The notes under the pieces are model-generated. The model did no database searches, was not told where the DNA came from, and was given only the letters and a program-made list of their open reading frames with translations. DNA of 64,000 nucleotides from Desmodesmus armatus (lineage: Eukaryota; Chlorophyta; Chlorophyceae; Sphaeropleales; Scenedesmaceae): NCBI GenBank assembly GCA_007449985.2, contig VIIQ02000826.1, positions 1-64,000 on the forward strand, read 5' to 3'. The translations under genes and the position numbers were made by a program. This document shows, piece by piece, positions 44,901 to 54,796 of this stretch (positions are counted from its first letter, which is position 1; each line of letters opens with the position of its first letter).

Positions 44901-46998
44901 TCCCCGTCGGGCAGCCTGGAAGCTCTTCATGAGGGCTAACCTGCGCCATGCACTGCCAGGCCTAGGGGAGGCGGTGCTGGTGCAGCAGTCGAAGGCGCCG
45001 CTGCAGGCAGCAGTCAGGGAAGGTAGGCTTCGGCAGCGCCACGCAGCGTACGTGGAGGCCTTCCAGCGGGTGGGCATCCACAGGCATGTTCAGCATGATG
45101 CTATGAGCTTTCAGCAGCTGCGGCTGGAGCTGCTGGTGGGCAATCACAGCGTGGGCAGCAGCACCGACGGGGTCATGCTGTCTGCAGCAGGCAGCCTGCC
45201 TCCACCTCTCAACAGGGGTGCAGGTACCACACTGGGTCAGGTGCAGCAGCTGCTGACGGGGCAGCCGGCCCAGGACGGAGTGGTGCTGCCGCCGCCGTGG
45301 CAGCACACGCTGCAGGAGGGCAGCGCAGGCCCATGGCAGACAGACATGCAGCAGCAGTGGGTGCAGCAGGAAGGGGATGGGGGGGTCAGGGTTTTTAGGG
45401 TGCAGCAGGATGGCAGGCTGGAGGCATCTGACGCGGGCATGCCAGCCCCTCAGAACCTTCAGTGGGTGCCCTGCTGTGTGGTGGATGTGTCGCAGGTGCT
45501 GCATCCATCCTTTCCACTGCTGCAACAGCAGCAGCGGCAGCAACAGTCCCAGGAGGAGGAGCAGGATGCAGGGGTGTCCCAGCCAACACAGCAGCAGCAA
45601 CAGCCGCCGCAGGAAGCATCCCGGCAGACGCAGCGACAACAGCAACCACCAAGATCGCCAGTGTTCCTGGTGGGTGCATGGGGAGACATAAAGGTGGACC
45701 CTAGTGTATGGGGGTTGGGGATCGCTGTGGGGGTGCTGCAGTTCAAGCCCAAAGTGGCCACACAGCGGCTGCTGCAGCACCATTGCGCGCAGCACCACAG
45801 GGAGGGATGGGTTCCAGGAGTGGGCATGCGCCCGCGGCTGTGGCGCAACCGCCTGGGCGCTGAGGCGCTACAGGAGGGCCTGCAGGAGATGGAAGCAGCA
45901 CAGCAGCGCTCCTTCCAGCAAATGCAGCAAGGCGGCACATCGGGTGGGAGCCAAGGGGACAGCAGCGGTAGGCAGCGCTTCAGCGATGCTGCCCTCATGG
46001 CAGCATACCATGCGCCGTGGATGGACCCACCACGGGAGAGAGAGCTCCCACGGCAGCGCGCGGCAGCAGCAGCAGCAGTGGTCACGATGCAGAGGCAACA
46101 GCAGCTACAGCAGCAGCTGCAGATCAGCAGCCCTGCGCAGGATGACCTGCAGGACCCCATAACGCAAGCCATGGGGCCTGTGGACAGTAGCAGCTACCAG
46201 TGGGTGGCCGCTTACAGGAGGGCAGGGCACAAACGACTGCCGCGGTCACTGCGGGCGTTTGGGTGGCGCTTGCTGCATGCAGGGGTGAAGGTGGGTGCAA
46301 GGCGCATGCTGTCTTCAGGCAGGACGGACCATGCGCAGTTCGTTTGCCCTGCACAGCAGTGCCAGCAGCAGCTGCAGCTGGAGACCCTTACGCACTTGTT
46401 TGTGGAGTGTCCTGTGGCAGCTGCAGCATGGCAGTGGTTTGCACAGCTTTGGCAACTGGTGCAGCCGGGAGCAGTCGTCCCGGTCAGCAGCAGCCGTGTG
46501 CTGCTGCTTGATGATGACAGTGTGTGGGCCCCGCCGCTGGCGCAGCAGCAGCTGTGGACATACATGCGGCTACTGTTGTTGGAGTCCATCTGGCTGGTGC
46601 GCAGCAGCTGCTACTCCACCAGCCAGCCTGTCAGCAGCCAGGACAGTGCTGACAGCACCACTACCAGCAGCAGCACCACCAGCACCAGTAGCAGCACGGA
46701 CGGCCACCAGGGTGGCAGTGGGAGCAGCCAGGGCCCTGCTGCAGCAGCATCCAGCAGCGGGCGGTTCACGGCTAAGGCTGTCGCGTGCCGGTTCCGCTCG
46801 CAGCTGCAGCAGCAGATGAGGCGAGATTGGCGACGGGTGGGGGTGGATGTCCGGCTGGGCTCGGGGGTACCACTGGCATGGCTGCGAGGCCCGTCGCCTG
46901 TGCTATCCCTTGACTCCTTCTGGCGCAGATGGGGCTCCATCTTCACTGTCGAGGAGGACGGGGAGGTGGCCGTTGCAATCAGCACAGCAGGGTTGTGA
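41947..46998 (+). CDS. LINE-B ORF2: EN-RT-zinc finger polyprotein (1683 aa)
   Basis: Target-primed reverse transcription enzyme. EN, about residues 15-300: NVNGL, LAETH, AVYAP, GGDFNC (~168-173), RIDYVFLS (~258-265), DHRP from 286. RT, about 520-860: SDGLTYEFY (~547), YRPITLLNCD, QTAFVPGRDI, FLDFEKAYDR with D676, GCAQGSPLSP, QHADDT with D784-D785, then LNVGKCQGM. The zf-RVT-type finger is C1467-x4-C1472-x10-H1483-x4-C1488, followed by …AAAAWQWF. An S/T/G-rich spacer lies near 1545-1600. All expected catalytic acids are present, with H where F or Y usually precedes ADD. Frame uninterrupted. The overlap TAATG suggests translation by termination-reinitiation after ORF1. Confidence 0.95.
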   Translation: MAQAAAHGLRPFSMTGDNVNGLAIAAKRRPFFAWLQQQAFDVVMLAETHSISQQQFQRWVRQGAGQGRPWQGFSYSHSKPRVPGERVTAGVAVLLSSRIVKPDTEPVVEYTDGAGRVLRVAWTTPWGQQMAAVAVYAPVDHTERAAWFEGPLQEALESGALGSSMMVGGDFNCAMQEVDVQPAAGMRPRQSSRMVGAVQLQQVTSRSGLVDAWRHHNPHARQPTHYSYNPSTASSNGGGSRQGGGGQAAAHAATSAGRIDYVFLSADLVDAGWLQKATQHRRYPADHRPVVVKLQPPNMPLLGQSRWRFPNAAMADPVFVTALQDSFDAAIQQQQQQRVGGVNPAAELAQLQEHATAATLIIQKRLKLQRQAELRRLRLAVARANTQHRAEGTAQTQENILAAEEQLTDFEVQQRRQQGEAGDVIWEVYGDGKPSFWGYRVGKELPEPQYISAVAAVDGSTISTNTRAGVAAAGDTLADFFDPAAGGLFSCHPTDAAQQQELLAGIDKKLTAEQQQQCLGPNGDGTITLEEAKAALDSLPRGKVPGSDGLTYEFYSTFWSQMGPPFVAACNHLFSQEAAQLSPEQRLGLITLLFKGGGKPREQTASYRPITLLNCDVKILAKVVVLRVGPVLDSIIDSGQTAFVPGRDIADNVLLHLEEIDYLQAQQQPGCIAFLDFEKAYDRLDRGWLFQCMSAMQFPAGILRWVQLLLAGTQGRIVFNGGHLSRLFDIPSGCAQGSPLSPLLYVIAAQPLAARCRALQAAGEVDSIRMPDGSVAPCCMQHADDTTLHAASREGVRVLLQRAVEPFCAASGAKLNVGKCQGMEVGVQQPFVGVDPGTGIPFPDTAQHPIRHLGILLSAAGAEQHAAALFTQRLQTISWRVRQWARQDLTYVGRCAVARQVMASCLTYHAQFVPVPADLMARIHRRMTAFVMGQGCAREAHIKQWNESPPAAVASLSVAMGGSGQVDARAHAAAMQARTAAALLHPRRAAWKLFMRANLRHALPGLGEAVLVQQSKAPLQAAVREGRLRQRHAAYVEAFQRVGIHRHVQHDAMSFQQLRLELLVGNHSVGSSTDGVMLSAAGSLPPPLNRGAGTTLGQVQQLLTGQPAQDGVVLPPPWQHTLQEGSAGPWQTDMQQQWVQQEGDGGVRVFRVQQDGRLEASDAGMPAPQNLQWVPCCVVDVSQVLHPSFPLLQQQQRQQQSQEEEQDAGVSQPTQQQQQPPQEASRQTQRQQQPPRSPVFLVGAWGDIKVDPSVWGLGIAVGVLQFKPKVATQRLLQHHCAQHHREGWVPGVGMRPRLWRNRLGAEALQEGLQEMEAAQQRSFQQMQQGGTSGGSQGDSSGRQRFSDAALMAAYHAPWMDPPRERELPRQRAAAAAAVVTMQRQQQLQQQLQISSPAQDDLQDPITQAMGPVDSSSYQWVAAYRRAGHKRLPRSLRAFGWRLLHAGVKVGARRMLSSGRTDHAQFVCPAQQCQQQLQLETLTHLFVECPVAAAAWQWFAQLWQLVQPGAVVPVSSSRVLLLDDDSVWAPPLAQQQLWTYMRLLLLESIWLVRSSCYSTSQPVSSQDSADSTTTSSSTTSTSSSTDGHQGGSGSSQGPAAAASSSGRFTAKAVACRFRSQLQQQMRRDWRRVGVDVRLGSGVPLAWLRGPSPVLSLDSFWRRWGSIFTVEEDGEVAVAISTAGL

Positions 46999-48429
46999 GG
47001 GGTGGTGCACTGCACCGCGTTTGGTGGGGACAACAGGTGTGTTGGAGGTGGAAGGGTGTGTGACTTCTGATGGGACATACTGGGCGCATGCCGCACGATT
47101 GTGATGGGGTGTGCAGGGCTGATAGGGGGACAATTTGCGTGGTCACAGGTGTCCAGGTTTGATTGATGGGAGTATTGTGAGGGGATTGGGATGGGCAGGG
47201 CACGCCTGGGGTGTTGGAGTCTCATGCCAGGCTGGGAGGAACGGGGACTGTGCAGTGTGTATAGGTTGAGAATCAGCCAGGGAGTGTGTGTTTCTTGCAG
47301 AATGCGCGCAGTGTGGAGCCTGCCCCTGTGAGTGCAAATGTGGTAGGCTGTGGGTGCTAGGACTGTCTTGGTGGTGTGTCTTGCGAGCGCACGTGTACTT
47401 CATGCTGTGTTTGCAAGGTCAAATAGTAGCTGGGTGCTGAGTGTGCACAGTGTGAGACTTGGGGGCATATTGGGTACGTGGTTTGTGTTGGTGTCGCGTA
47501 TGTGTCGGTGGTGTGCTCTTGCGTGAGAGTTGCTGTTGTTCACAGTGTGGAGATCAACCATGTGTGCAAGGTGGTTTGCTGCTGGTGCACAGTGCGACAC
47601 TAGGTGGCATAGTATGTACGTGGTTTGACCCTAGTGCATAGTCCATGTTGTCAGGTGCCCCATACGCGAGGGTGGATACCCTTCAAATACGGCGCCTTGC
47701 AATGTATGCATGTGTACGTGTTGGTGGTCTGCTGCTTGTGTGAGAGTTAATCTTGTGTGGCATGCACGTGTACCAACTCCAGTGCATGCAAGGTCACACA
47801 TGCGTGTTGCTTGTTGTAGGGCTGGTGTTGCATGGACTGTTGTGTGTTGGCTCGAGTGCACGCTCGCCAGCTAGCATGCTGTAGAGATTTGGTGTGGCGC
47901 GGTGGACTGTTTGTGCCCGATTAGCTGTGTGCATGCGCGTGCATACAGACTTGTGCGTGTGTGTCTGTTTGACTTGCCTGCTGACTTCTGGCTTTTTGTG
48001 TGCCAATGAGTAGCTGTCTTTTGCCTGTGTGTCTCTAATGGCTTTCATGATTTGTGCTGGTGTGTGTTGTATCTTGGCTCTGTAGGGTTGCAGCATGTGA
48101 GTGTCTTAGCACTGCTTTTGACATATGGATGGTGAGTCATTAGACCGGTCCATGGGCCTTGCCATATTGGGGCAAACATGGTCTGTGACCTGCCGCAGTT
48201 GGTCTACGGACGGCTGTGGTGTATAGAGGACACTGGGCGCACGGTCAGGCCCTGGATGCCCTTCGGGGCTGCTTCTCACGGAGCTGTCTGCACGGCCCTG
48301 CGATGGTGTCCCCTGCACAAGGGGTGCCGTGGGGTGGGTGTCACAACAGGTTGCCCCATCCTCCCGCTGGATCTTTTTATGGAGTGAACCACAGGTTGCT
48401 TGGTCCCGCCCAATGTAACTGATCACTTC

Positions 48430-48430
<1 letters not shown>
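46999..48430 (+). other. LINE-B 3' UTR (B3)
   Basis: 1432 bp, rich in TG dinucleotides, no supported ORF. This is the reference for all small LINE-B insertions, which are 5'-truncated to a few up to ~800 bases of it. The last ~90 nt hold CAGGTTGCCCCATCCTC (48347-48363) and a terminal hairpin. Confidence 0.9.
48395..48419 (+). promoter_or_regulatory. LINE-B 3'-terminal RNA hairpin
   Basis: GTTGCTTGG pairs with CCAATGTAAC, nine pairs with one bulged T and loop TCCCGC. It ends 11 nt before the poly(A). The LINE-A/C/D termini can form a similar but weaker stem around the same GTTGCTTG…GTAAC frame. Likely RT binding site (inference). Confidence 0.6.
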
Positions 48431-48464
<34 letters not shown>

Positions 48465-48609
48465 GCAGCCTTGCTCTGGTGTTTCCGCAATTTGAATAAA
48501 CGTATGCCCCGCTGCGCCAATTGGCGGTAAGCGGAATTCTCGTTTTTTCGGCCCAGCTGGCCCCAGCACTGGCTCTCAGATGTTTTTCCTGTATCTCTGC
48601 AAGGCCGTG

Positions 48610-48611
<2 letters not shown>

Positions 48612-48642
<31 letters not shown>

Positions 48643-48653
48643 GAAGTGATCAA
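48612..48653 (-). mobile_element. LINE-B tail insertion, 11 nt + poly(T)
   Basis: T ~30 then GGAAGTGATCA. TSD gcaaggccgtgct at 48599-48611 and 48654-48666. Confidence 0.94.
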
Positions 48654-48796
48654 GCAAGGCCGTGCTAGCTTGTGCCTTGTATCTGTGCGGTGTACATGCA
48701 GCAAGAGCGAAGTATTGCTGCAGTGAGATTGTGCTGTCTCGCCCTGTACTGTGTTGGAGCGGTGAAATTGGCATTCTGGGACCTGGGGTAACTGAT

Positions 48797-48798
<2 letters not shown>

Positions 48799-48832
<34 letters not shown>

Positions 48833-48835
48833 GAA
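48799..48835 (-). mobile_element. Tail-only insertion (poly(T) + GGAA)
   Basis: TSD gtaactgatgt at 48788-48798 and 48836-48846. Confidence 0.93.
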
Positions 48836-49512
48836 GTAACTGATGTGACCTTCAGCATACTGTACCACATAAAGGCCTCACCGCGGGCTCATCTGCGTAG
48901 CTGATTCCGCTTGATAGTGTTGTTGTGAGTCGAAATGTGCTGCGGCTGCTGCAGCACCATTGCGCGCAGCACCACAGGGAGGGATGGGTTCCAGGAGTGG
49001 GCATGCGCCCGCGGCTGTGGCGCAACCGCCTGGGCGCTGAGGCGCTACAGGAGGGCCTGCAGGAGATGGAAGCAGCACAGCAGCGCTCCTTCCAGCAAAT
49101 GCAGCAAGGCGGCACATCGGGTGGGAGCCAAGGGACAGCAGCGGTAGGCAGCGCTTCAGCGATGCTGCCCTCATGGCAGCATACCATGCGCCGTGGATGG
49201 ACCCACCACGGGAGAGAGAGCTCCCACGGCAGCGCGCGGCAGCAGCAGCAGCAGTGGTCACGATGCAGAGGCAACAGCAGCTACAGCAGCAGCTGCAGAT
49301 CAGCAGCCCTGCGCAGGATGACCTGCAGGACCCCATAACGCAAGCCATGGGGCCTGTGGACAGTAGCAGCTACCAGTGGGTGGCCGCTTACAGGAGGGCA
49401 GGGCACAAACGACTGCCGCGGTCACTGCGGGCGTTTGGGTGGCGCTTGCTGCATGCAGGGGTGAAGGTGGGTGCAAGGCGCATGCTGTCTTCAGGCATGA
49501 CGGACCATGCGC

Positions 49513-49516
<4 letters not shown>

Positions 49517-49579
<63 letters not shown>

Positions 49580-49917
49580 GAAGTGATCAGTTACATTGGG
49601 CGGGACCAAGCAACCTGTGGTTCACTCCATAAAAAGATCCAGCGGGAGGATGGGGCAACCTGTTGTGACACCCACCCCACGGCACCCCTTGTGCAGGGGA
49701 CACCATCGCAGGGCCGTGCAGACAGCTCCGTGAGAAGCAGCCCCGAAAAAAAAAAAAAAAAAAAAAAAAAGAAGCAGCCCCGAAGGGCATCCAGGGCCTG
49801 ACCGTGCGCCCAGTGTCCTCTATACACCACAGCCGTCCGTAGACCAACTGCGGCAGGTCACAGACCATGTTTGCCCCAATATGGCAAGGCCCATGGACCG
49901 GTCTAATGACTCACCAT
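49517..49917 (-). mobile_element. LINE-B 3'-end insertion B5 with a 64-nt T tract
   Basis: The longest homopolymer in the window (T 49515-49578) followed by ~315 bp of 3' UTR. TSD ccatgcgcagtt at 49505-49516 and 49918-49929. Confidence 0.94.
49748..49770 (+). mobile_element. Tail-only insertion inside B5
   Basis: A run with TSD gaagcagccccgaa at 49734-49747 and 49771-49784. Confidence 0.93.
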
Positions 49918-50412
49918 CCATGCGCAGTTCGTTTGCCCTGCACAGCAGTGCCAGCAGCAGCTGCAGCTGGAGACCCTTACGCACTTGTTTGTGGAGTGTC
50001 CTGTGGCAGCTGCAGCATGGCAGTGGTTTGCACAGCTTTGGCAACTGGTGCAGCCGGGAGCAGTCGTCCCGGTCAGCAGCAGCCGTGTGCTGCTGCTTGA
50101 TGATGACAGTGTGTGGGCCCCGCCGCTGGCGCAGCAGCAGCTGTGGACATACATGCGGCTACTGTTGTTGGAGTCCATCTGGCTGGTGCGCAGCAGCTGC
50201 TACTCCACCAGCCAGCCTGTCAGCAGCCAGGACAGTGCTGACAGCACCACTACCAGCAGCAGCACCACCAGCACCAGTAGCAGCACGGACGGCCACCAGG
50301 GTGGCAGTGGGAGCAGCCAGGGCCCTGCTGCAGCAGCATCCAGCAGCGGGCGGTTCACGGCTAAGGCTGTCGCGTGCCGGTTCCGCTCGCAGCTGCAGCA
50401 GCAGATGAGGCG

Positions 50413-50417
<5 letters not shown>

Positions 50418-50449
<32 letters not shown>

Positions 50450-52060
50450 GAAGTGATCAGTTACATTGGGCGGGACCAAGCAACCTGTGGTTCACTCCAT
50501 AAAAAGATCCAGCGGGAGGATGGGGCAACCTGTTGTGACACCCACCCCACGGCACCCCTTGTGCAGGGGACACCATCGCAGGGCCGTGCAGACAGCTCCG
50601 TGAGAAGCAGCCCCGAAGGGCATCCAGGGCCTGACCGTGCGCCCAGTGTCCTCTATACACCACAGCCGTCCGTAGACCAACTGCGGCAGGTCACAGACCA
50701 TGTTTGCCCCAATATGGCAAGGCCCATGGACCGGTCTAATGACTCACCATCCATATGTCAAAAGCAGTGCTAAGACACTCACATGCTGCAACCCTACAGA
50801 GCCAAGATACAACACACACCAGCACAAATCATGAAAGCCATTAGAGACACACAGGCAAAAGACAGCTACTCATTGGCACACAAAAAGCCAGAAGTCAGCA
50901 GGCAAGTCAAACAGACACACACGCACAAGTCTGTATGCACGCGCATGCACACAGCTAATCGGGCACAAACAGTCCACCGCGCCACACCAAATCTCTACAG
51001 CATGCTAGCTGGCGAGCGTGCACTCGAGCCAACACACAACAGTCCATGCAACACCAGCCCTACAACAAGCAACACGCATGTGTGACCTTGCATGCACTGG
51101 AGTTGGTACACGTGCATGCCACACAAGATTAACTCTCACACAAGCAGCAGACCACCAACACGTACACATGCATACATTGCAAGGCGCCGTATTTGAAGGG
51201 TATCCACCCTCGCGTATGGGGCACCTGACAACATGGACTATGCACTAGGGTCAAACCACGTACATACTATGCCACCTAGTGTCGCACTGTGCACCAGCAG
51301 CAAACCACCTTGCACACATGGTTGATCTCCACACTGTGAACAACAGCAACTCTCACGCAAGAGCACACCACCGACACATACGCGACACCAACACAAACCA
51401 CGTACCCAATATGCCCCCAGTCTCACACTGTGCACACTCAGCACCCAGCTACTATTTGACCTTGCAAACACAGCATGAAGTACACGTGCGCTCGCAAGAC
51501 ACACCACCAAGACAGTCCTAGCACCCACAGCCTACCACATTTGCACTCACAGGGGCAGGCTCCACACTGCGCGCATTCTGCAAGAAACACACACTCCCTG
51601 GCTGATTCTCAACCTATACACACTGCACAGTCCCCGTTCCTCCCAGCCTGGCATGAGACTCCAACACCCCAGGCGTGCCCTGCCCATCCCAATCCCCTCA
51701 CAATACTCCCATCAATCAAACCTGGACACCTGTGACCACGCAAATTGTCCCCCTATCAGCCCTGCACACCCCATCACAATCGTGCGGCATGCGCCCAGTA
51801 TGTCCCATCAGAAGTCACACACCCTTCCACCTCCAACACACCTGTTGTCCCCACCAAACGCGGTGCAGTGCACCACCCCTCACAACCCTGCTGTGCTGAT
51901 TGCAACGGCCACCTCCCCGTCCTCCTCGACAGTGAAGATGGAGCCCCATCTGCGCCAGAAGGAGTCAAGGGATAGCACAGGCGACGGGCCTCGCAGCCAT
52001 GCCAGTGGTACCCCCGAGCCCAGCCGGACATCCACCCCCACCCGTCGCCAATCTCGCCTC
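50418..52060 (-). mobile_element. LINE-B copy B6, antisense in B4, forms palindrome
   Basis: Poly(T) to 50448, then 1612 bp of LINE-B: the whole 3' UTR plus the last ~60 codons of ORF2 (51880-52060, minus). A 23-bp TSD lies at 50395-50417 and 52061-52083. Its truncation point is the same ORF2 nucleotide at which it inserted, so it mirrors 52073-53684. Confidence 0.95.
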
Positions 52061-53683
52061 GCAGCAGCAGATGAGGCGAGATTGGCGACGGGTGGGGGTG
52101 GATGTCCGGCTGGGCTCGGGGTACCACTGGCATGGCTGCGAGGCCCGTCGCCTGTGCTATCCCTTGACTCCTTCTGGCGCAGATGGGGCTCCATCTTCAC
52201 TGTCGAGGAGGACGGGGAGGTGGCCGTTGCAATCAGCACAGCAGGGTTGTGAGGGGTGGTGCACTGCACCGCGTTTGGTGGGGACAACAGGTGTGTTGGA
52301 GGTGGAAGGGTGTGTGACTTCTGATGGGACATACTGGGCGCATGCCGCACGATTGTGATGGGGTGTGCAGGGCTGATAGGGGGACAATTTGCGTGGTCAC
52401 AGGTGTCCAGGTTTGATTGATGGGAGTATTGTGAGGGGATTGGGATGGGCAGGGCACGCCTGGGGTGTTGGAGTCTCATGCCAGGCTGGGAGGAACGGGG
52501 ACTGTGCAGTGTGTATAGGTTGAGAATCAGCCAGGGAGTGTGTGTTTCTTGCAGAATGCGCGCAGTGTGGAGCCTGCCCCTGTGAGTGCAAATGTGGTAG
52601 GCTGTGGGTGCTAGGACTGTCTTGGTGGTGTGTCTTGCGAGCGCACGTGTACTTCATGCTGTGTTTGCAAGGTCAAATAGTAGCTGGGTGCTGAGTGTGC
52701 ACAGTGTGAGACTTGGGGGCATATTGGGTACGTGGTTTGTGTTGGTGTCGCGTATGTGTCGGTGGTGTGCTCTTGCGTGAGAGTTGCTGTTGTTCACAGT
52801 GTGGAGATCAACCATGTGTGCAAGGTGGTTTGCTGCTGGTGCACAGTGCGACACTAGGTGGCATAGTATGTACGTGGTTTGACCCTAGTGCATAGTCCAT
52901 GTTGTCAGGTGCCCCATACGCGAGGGTGGATACCCTTCAAATACGGCGCCTTGCAATGTATGCATGTGTACGTGTTGGTGGTCTGCTGCTTGTGTGAGAG
53001 TTAATCTTGTGTGGCATGCACGTGTACCAACTCCAGTGCATGCAAGGTCACACATGCGTGTTGCTTGTTGTAGGGCTGGTGTTGCATGGACTGTTGTGTG
53101 TTGGCTCGAGTGCACGCTCGCCAGCTAGCATGCTGTAGAGATTTGGTGTGGCGCGGTGGACTGTTTGTGCCCGATTAGCTGTGTGCATGCGCGTGCATAC
53201 AGACTTGTGCGTGTGTGTCTGTTTGACTTGCCTGCTGACTTCTGGCTTTTTGTGTGCCAATGAGTAGCTGTCTTTTGCCTGTGTGTCTCTAATGGCTTTC
53301 ATGATTTGTGCTGGTGTGTGTTGTATCTTGGCTCTGTAGGGTTGCAGCATGTGAGTGTCTTAGCACTGCTTTTGACATATGGATGGTGAGTCATTAGACC
53401 GGTCCATGGGCCTTGCCATATTGGGGCAAACATGGTCTGTGACCTGCCGCAGTTGGTCTACGGACGGCTGTGGTGTATAGAGGACACTGGGCGCACGGTC
53501 AGGCCCTGGATGCCCTTCGGGGCTGCTTCTCACGGAGCTGTCTGCACGGCCCTGCGATGGTGTCCCCTGCACAAGGGGTGCCGTGGGGTGGGTGTCACAA
53601 CAGGTTGCCCCATCCTCCCGCTGGATCTTTTTATGGAGTGAACCACAGGTTGCTTGGTCCCGCCCAATGTAACTGATCACTTC

Positions 53684-53684
<1 letters not shown>
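50449..53684. repeat. Near-perfect inverted repeat, 1612-bp arms, 12-bp spacer
   Basis: Arms 50449-52060 and 52073-53684 are reverse complements with only a few one-base indels (for example C5 versus G4 near 52010/52120). The centre is CGCCTC-spacer-GAGGCG. Confidence 0.93.
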
Positions 53685-53717
<33 letters not shown>

Positions 53718-53962
53718 AATGTGCTGCCAGTCGCTGCTGTGTGGTTGCTCTTTTGTCCGTGGTTGGCTGACGTAACCGTTGACTGTGTTTCTGGCGCTGC
53801 TGAGCCTCTCAGGGAGTCTTTGGACCGAGCTACGCGAGAACAGCCTGGCAAGCCTCGTAACTTTGTGGAAGGAATGCGCACATTAAACGCAGTTGCTTTG
53901 CATAAGAACCGCTGCACACGAGTGCGTCTGCTTGGGCTGAGCCGGCGAAACCCCCAGAGAAT

Positions 53963-54103
53963 TTTTTTTTTTTTTTTTTTTTTTTTTTTGGAAGTGATCA
54001 GTTACATTGGGCGGGACCAAGCAACCTGTGGTTCACTCCATAAAAGATCCAGCGGGAGGATGGGGCAACCTGTTGTGACACCCACCCCACGGCACCCCTT
54101 GTG
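53963..54103 (-). mobile_element. LINE-B 3'-end insertion in left terminal repeat
   Basis: Poly(T) plus ~113 bp. TSD ccccagagaat at 53952-53962 and 54104-54114. Confidence 0.94.
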
Positions 54104-54161
54104 CCCCAGAGAATCATTGTCCACCCCCCTGTGTCTAACCCCTGACCTGCACCCTGACTGA

Positions 54162-54190
54162 CGTCCGTGTTCTCTGCGGAAACACGGACG
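54162..54190. other. Perfect 10-bp hairpin
   Basis: CGTCCGTGTT, nine-base loop CTCTGCGGA, then AACACGGACG. About 30 bp inside the left terminal repeat boundary. Function unknown. Confidence 0.7.
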
Positions 54191-54763
54191 ATTGCGGCCT
54201 TGTTTTCAGTGAAATCAATGCTTGTAATGCGTACGTTCTTGTCAGCTCTGCAGCCCGTGTGCAACTCGCCATCTTGATTTTAGCAGTCAGCAGGAGTGTC
54301 AGCATCTGCTGTGCTGGATTCTTGGTTTCTTCTAGCGGCTTCATCTTGCTCTGCAATTCAAACAGTTGAACTTGTATGTTGTCAAGTAAAAGTTTCAGCT
54401 TAGCAGAGAGGCTGGAGCAGCAGCAGCAGCAGCTGAGGGCTGGTGTGATGTTCCAGATCAACCAACAGGTGTGTGGGCCACACTGCAGCACACCAGCAGG
54501 AGCATCGGCCCCATGGAGCATTCTCAACATTATGATTTCACTTGGTGAATGCATTGGAGGCCCCCTGCACATCCAGATCAGGCTCAGCACAGAACAGCCT
54601 TGGCAGCAGCAGTAGCAGTAATTGCAAGAACAGTGCCACTAAGCTGCATGAGACCCACAGCAGAGCTACACAGCAGAAGCAGCCAGCCTGCATGGTGCTG
54701 GATCAGCAGTTGAAAACCGAAGCAACTGCTCCCTGCCCTTCCTGCAGGTACTTACAGCCAACA

Positions 54764-54765
<2 letters not shown>

Positions 54766-54796
<31 letters not shown>

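Larger units (their letters stand above)
38768..48460 (+). mobile_element. LINE-B copy B3, full length with intact ORFs
   Basis: The only copy with a 5' end beyond ORF1. TSD aagtgcagcctt at 38756-38767 and 48461-48472. Structure: 5' UTR (with a later antisense insertion), ORF1, ORF2 overlapping by one base, a 1.43-kb TG-rich 3' UTR, the terminus GTAACTGATCACTTCC and A30. Without the 5' UTR insertion the element is about 8.8 kb. It is the best candidate for an active or recently active member. Confidence 0.92.
48944..52252 (+). pseudogene. LINE-B ORF2 C-terminal part (B4), interrupted
   Basis: Covers the region before the zinc finger, the finger (after B5) and, after B6, the final ~55 codons. 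One G is lost near 49132 (GGGACAGC for GGGGACAGC). Another G is lost near 52120. Confidence 0.85.
48944..53715 (+). mobile_element. LINE-B copy B4, 5'-truncated, in left terminal repeat
   Basis: Starts at the equivalent of ~45769 in B3; terminus at 53684 plus A31. TSD gaaatgtgctgc(c) at 48932-48943 and 53716-53728. It carries antisense B5 and B6. The same target in the right terminal repeat was hit twice by tail-only insertions. Confidence 0.95.
38677..54131 (+). repeat. Left terminal direct repeat, split by B3, B4 and tails
   Basis: Own pieces are 38677-38767, 48461-48611, 48654-48798, 48836-48943, 53716-53962 and 54104-54131. Colinear and nearly identical to 56292-57073, with differences mainly one-base indels in homopolymers. 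Confidence 0.88.

Noticed and set aside
47281..47310. Splice acceptor (TTTCTTGCAG) in the LINE-B 3' UTR
   Set aside because: An isolated motif with no matching donor or conserved exon; insertions retain it only as part of the UTR.
54135..54590. 151-codon minus-strand frame in the direct-repeat element
   Set aside because: No recognisable domain and cysteine runs arise from CAG repeats read in antisense. Too weak to call.
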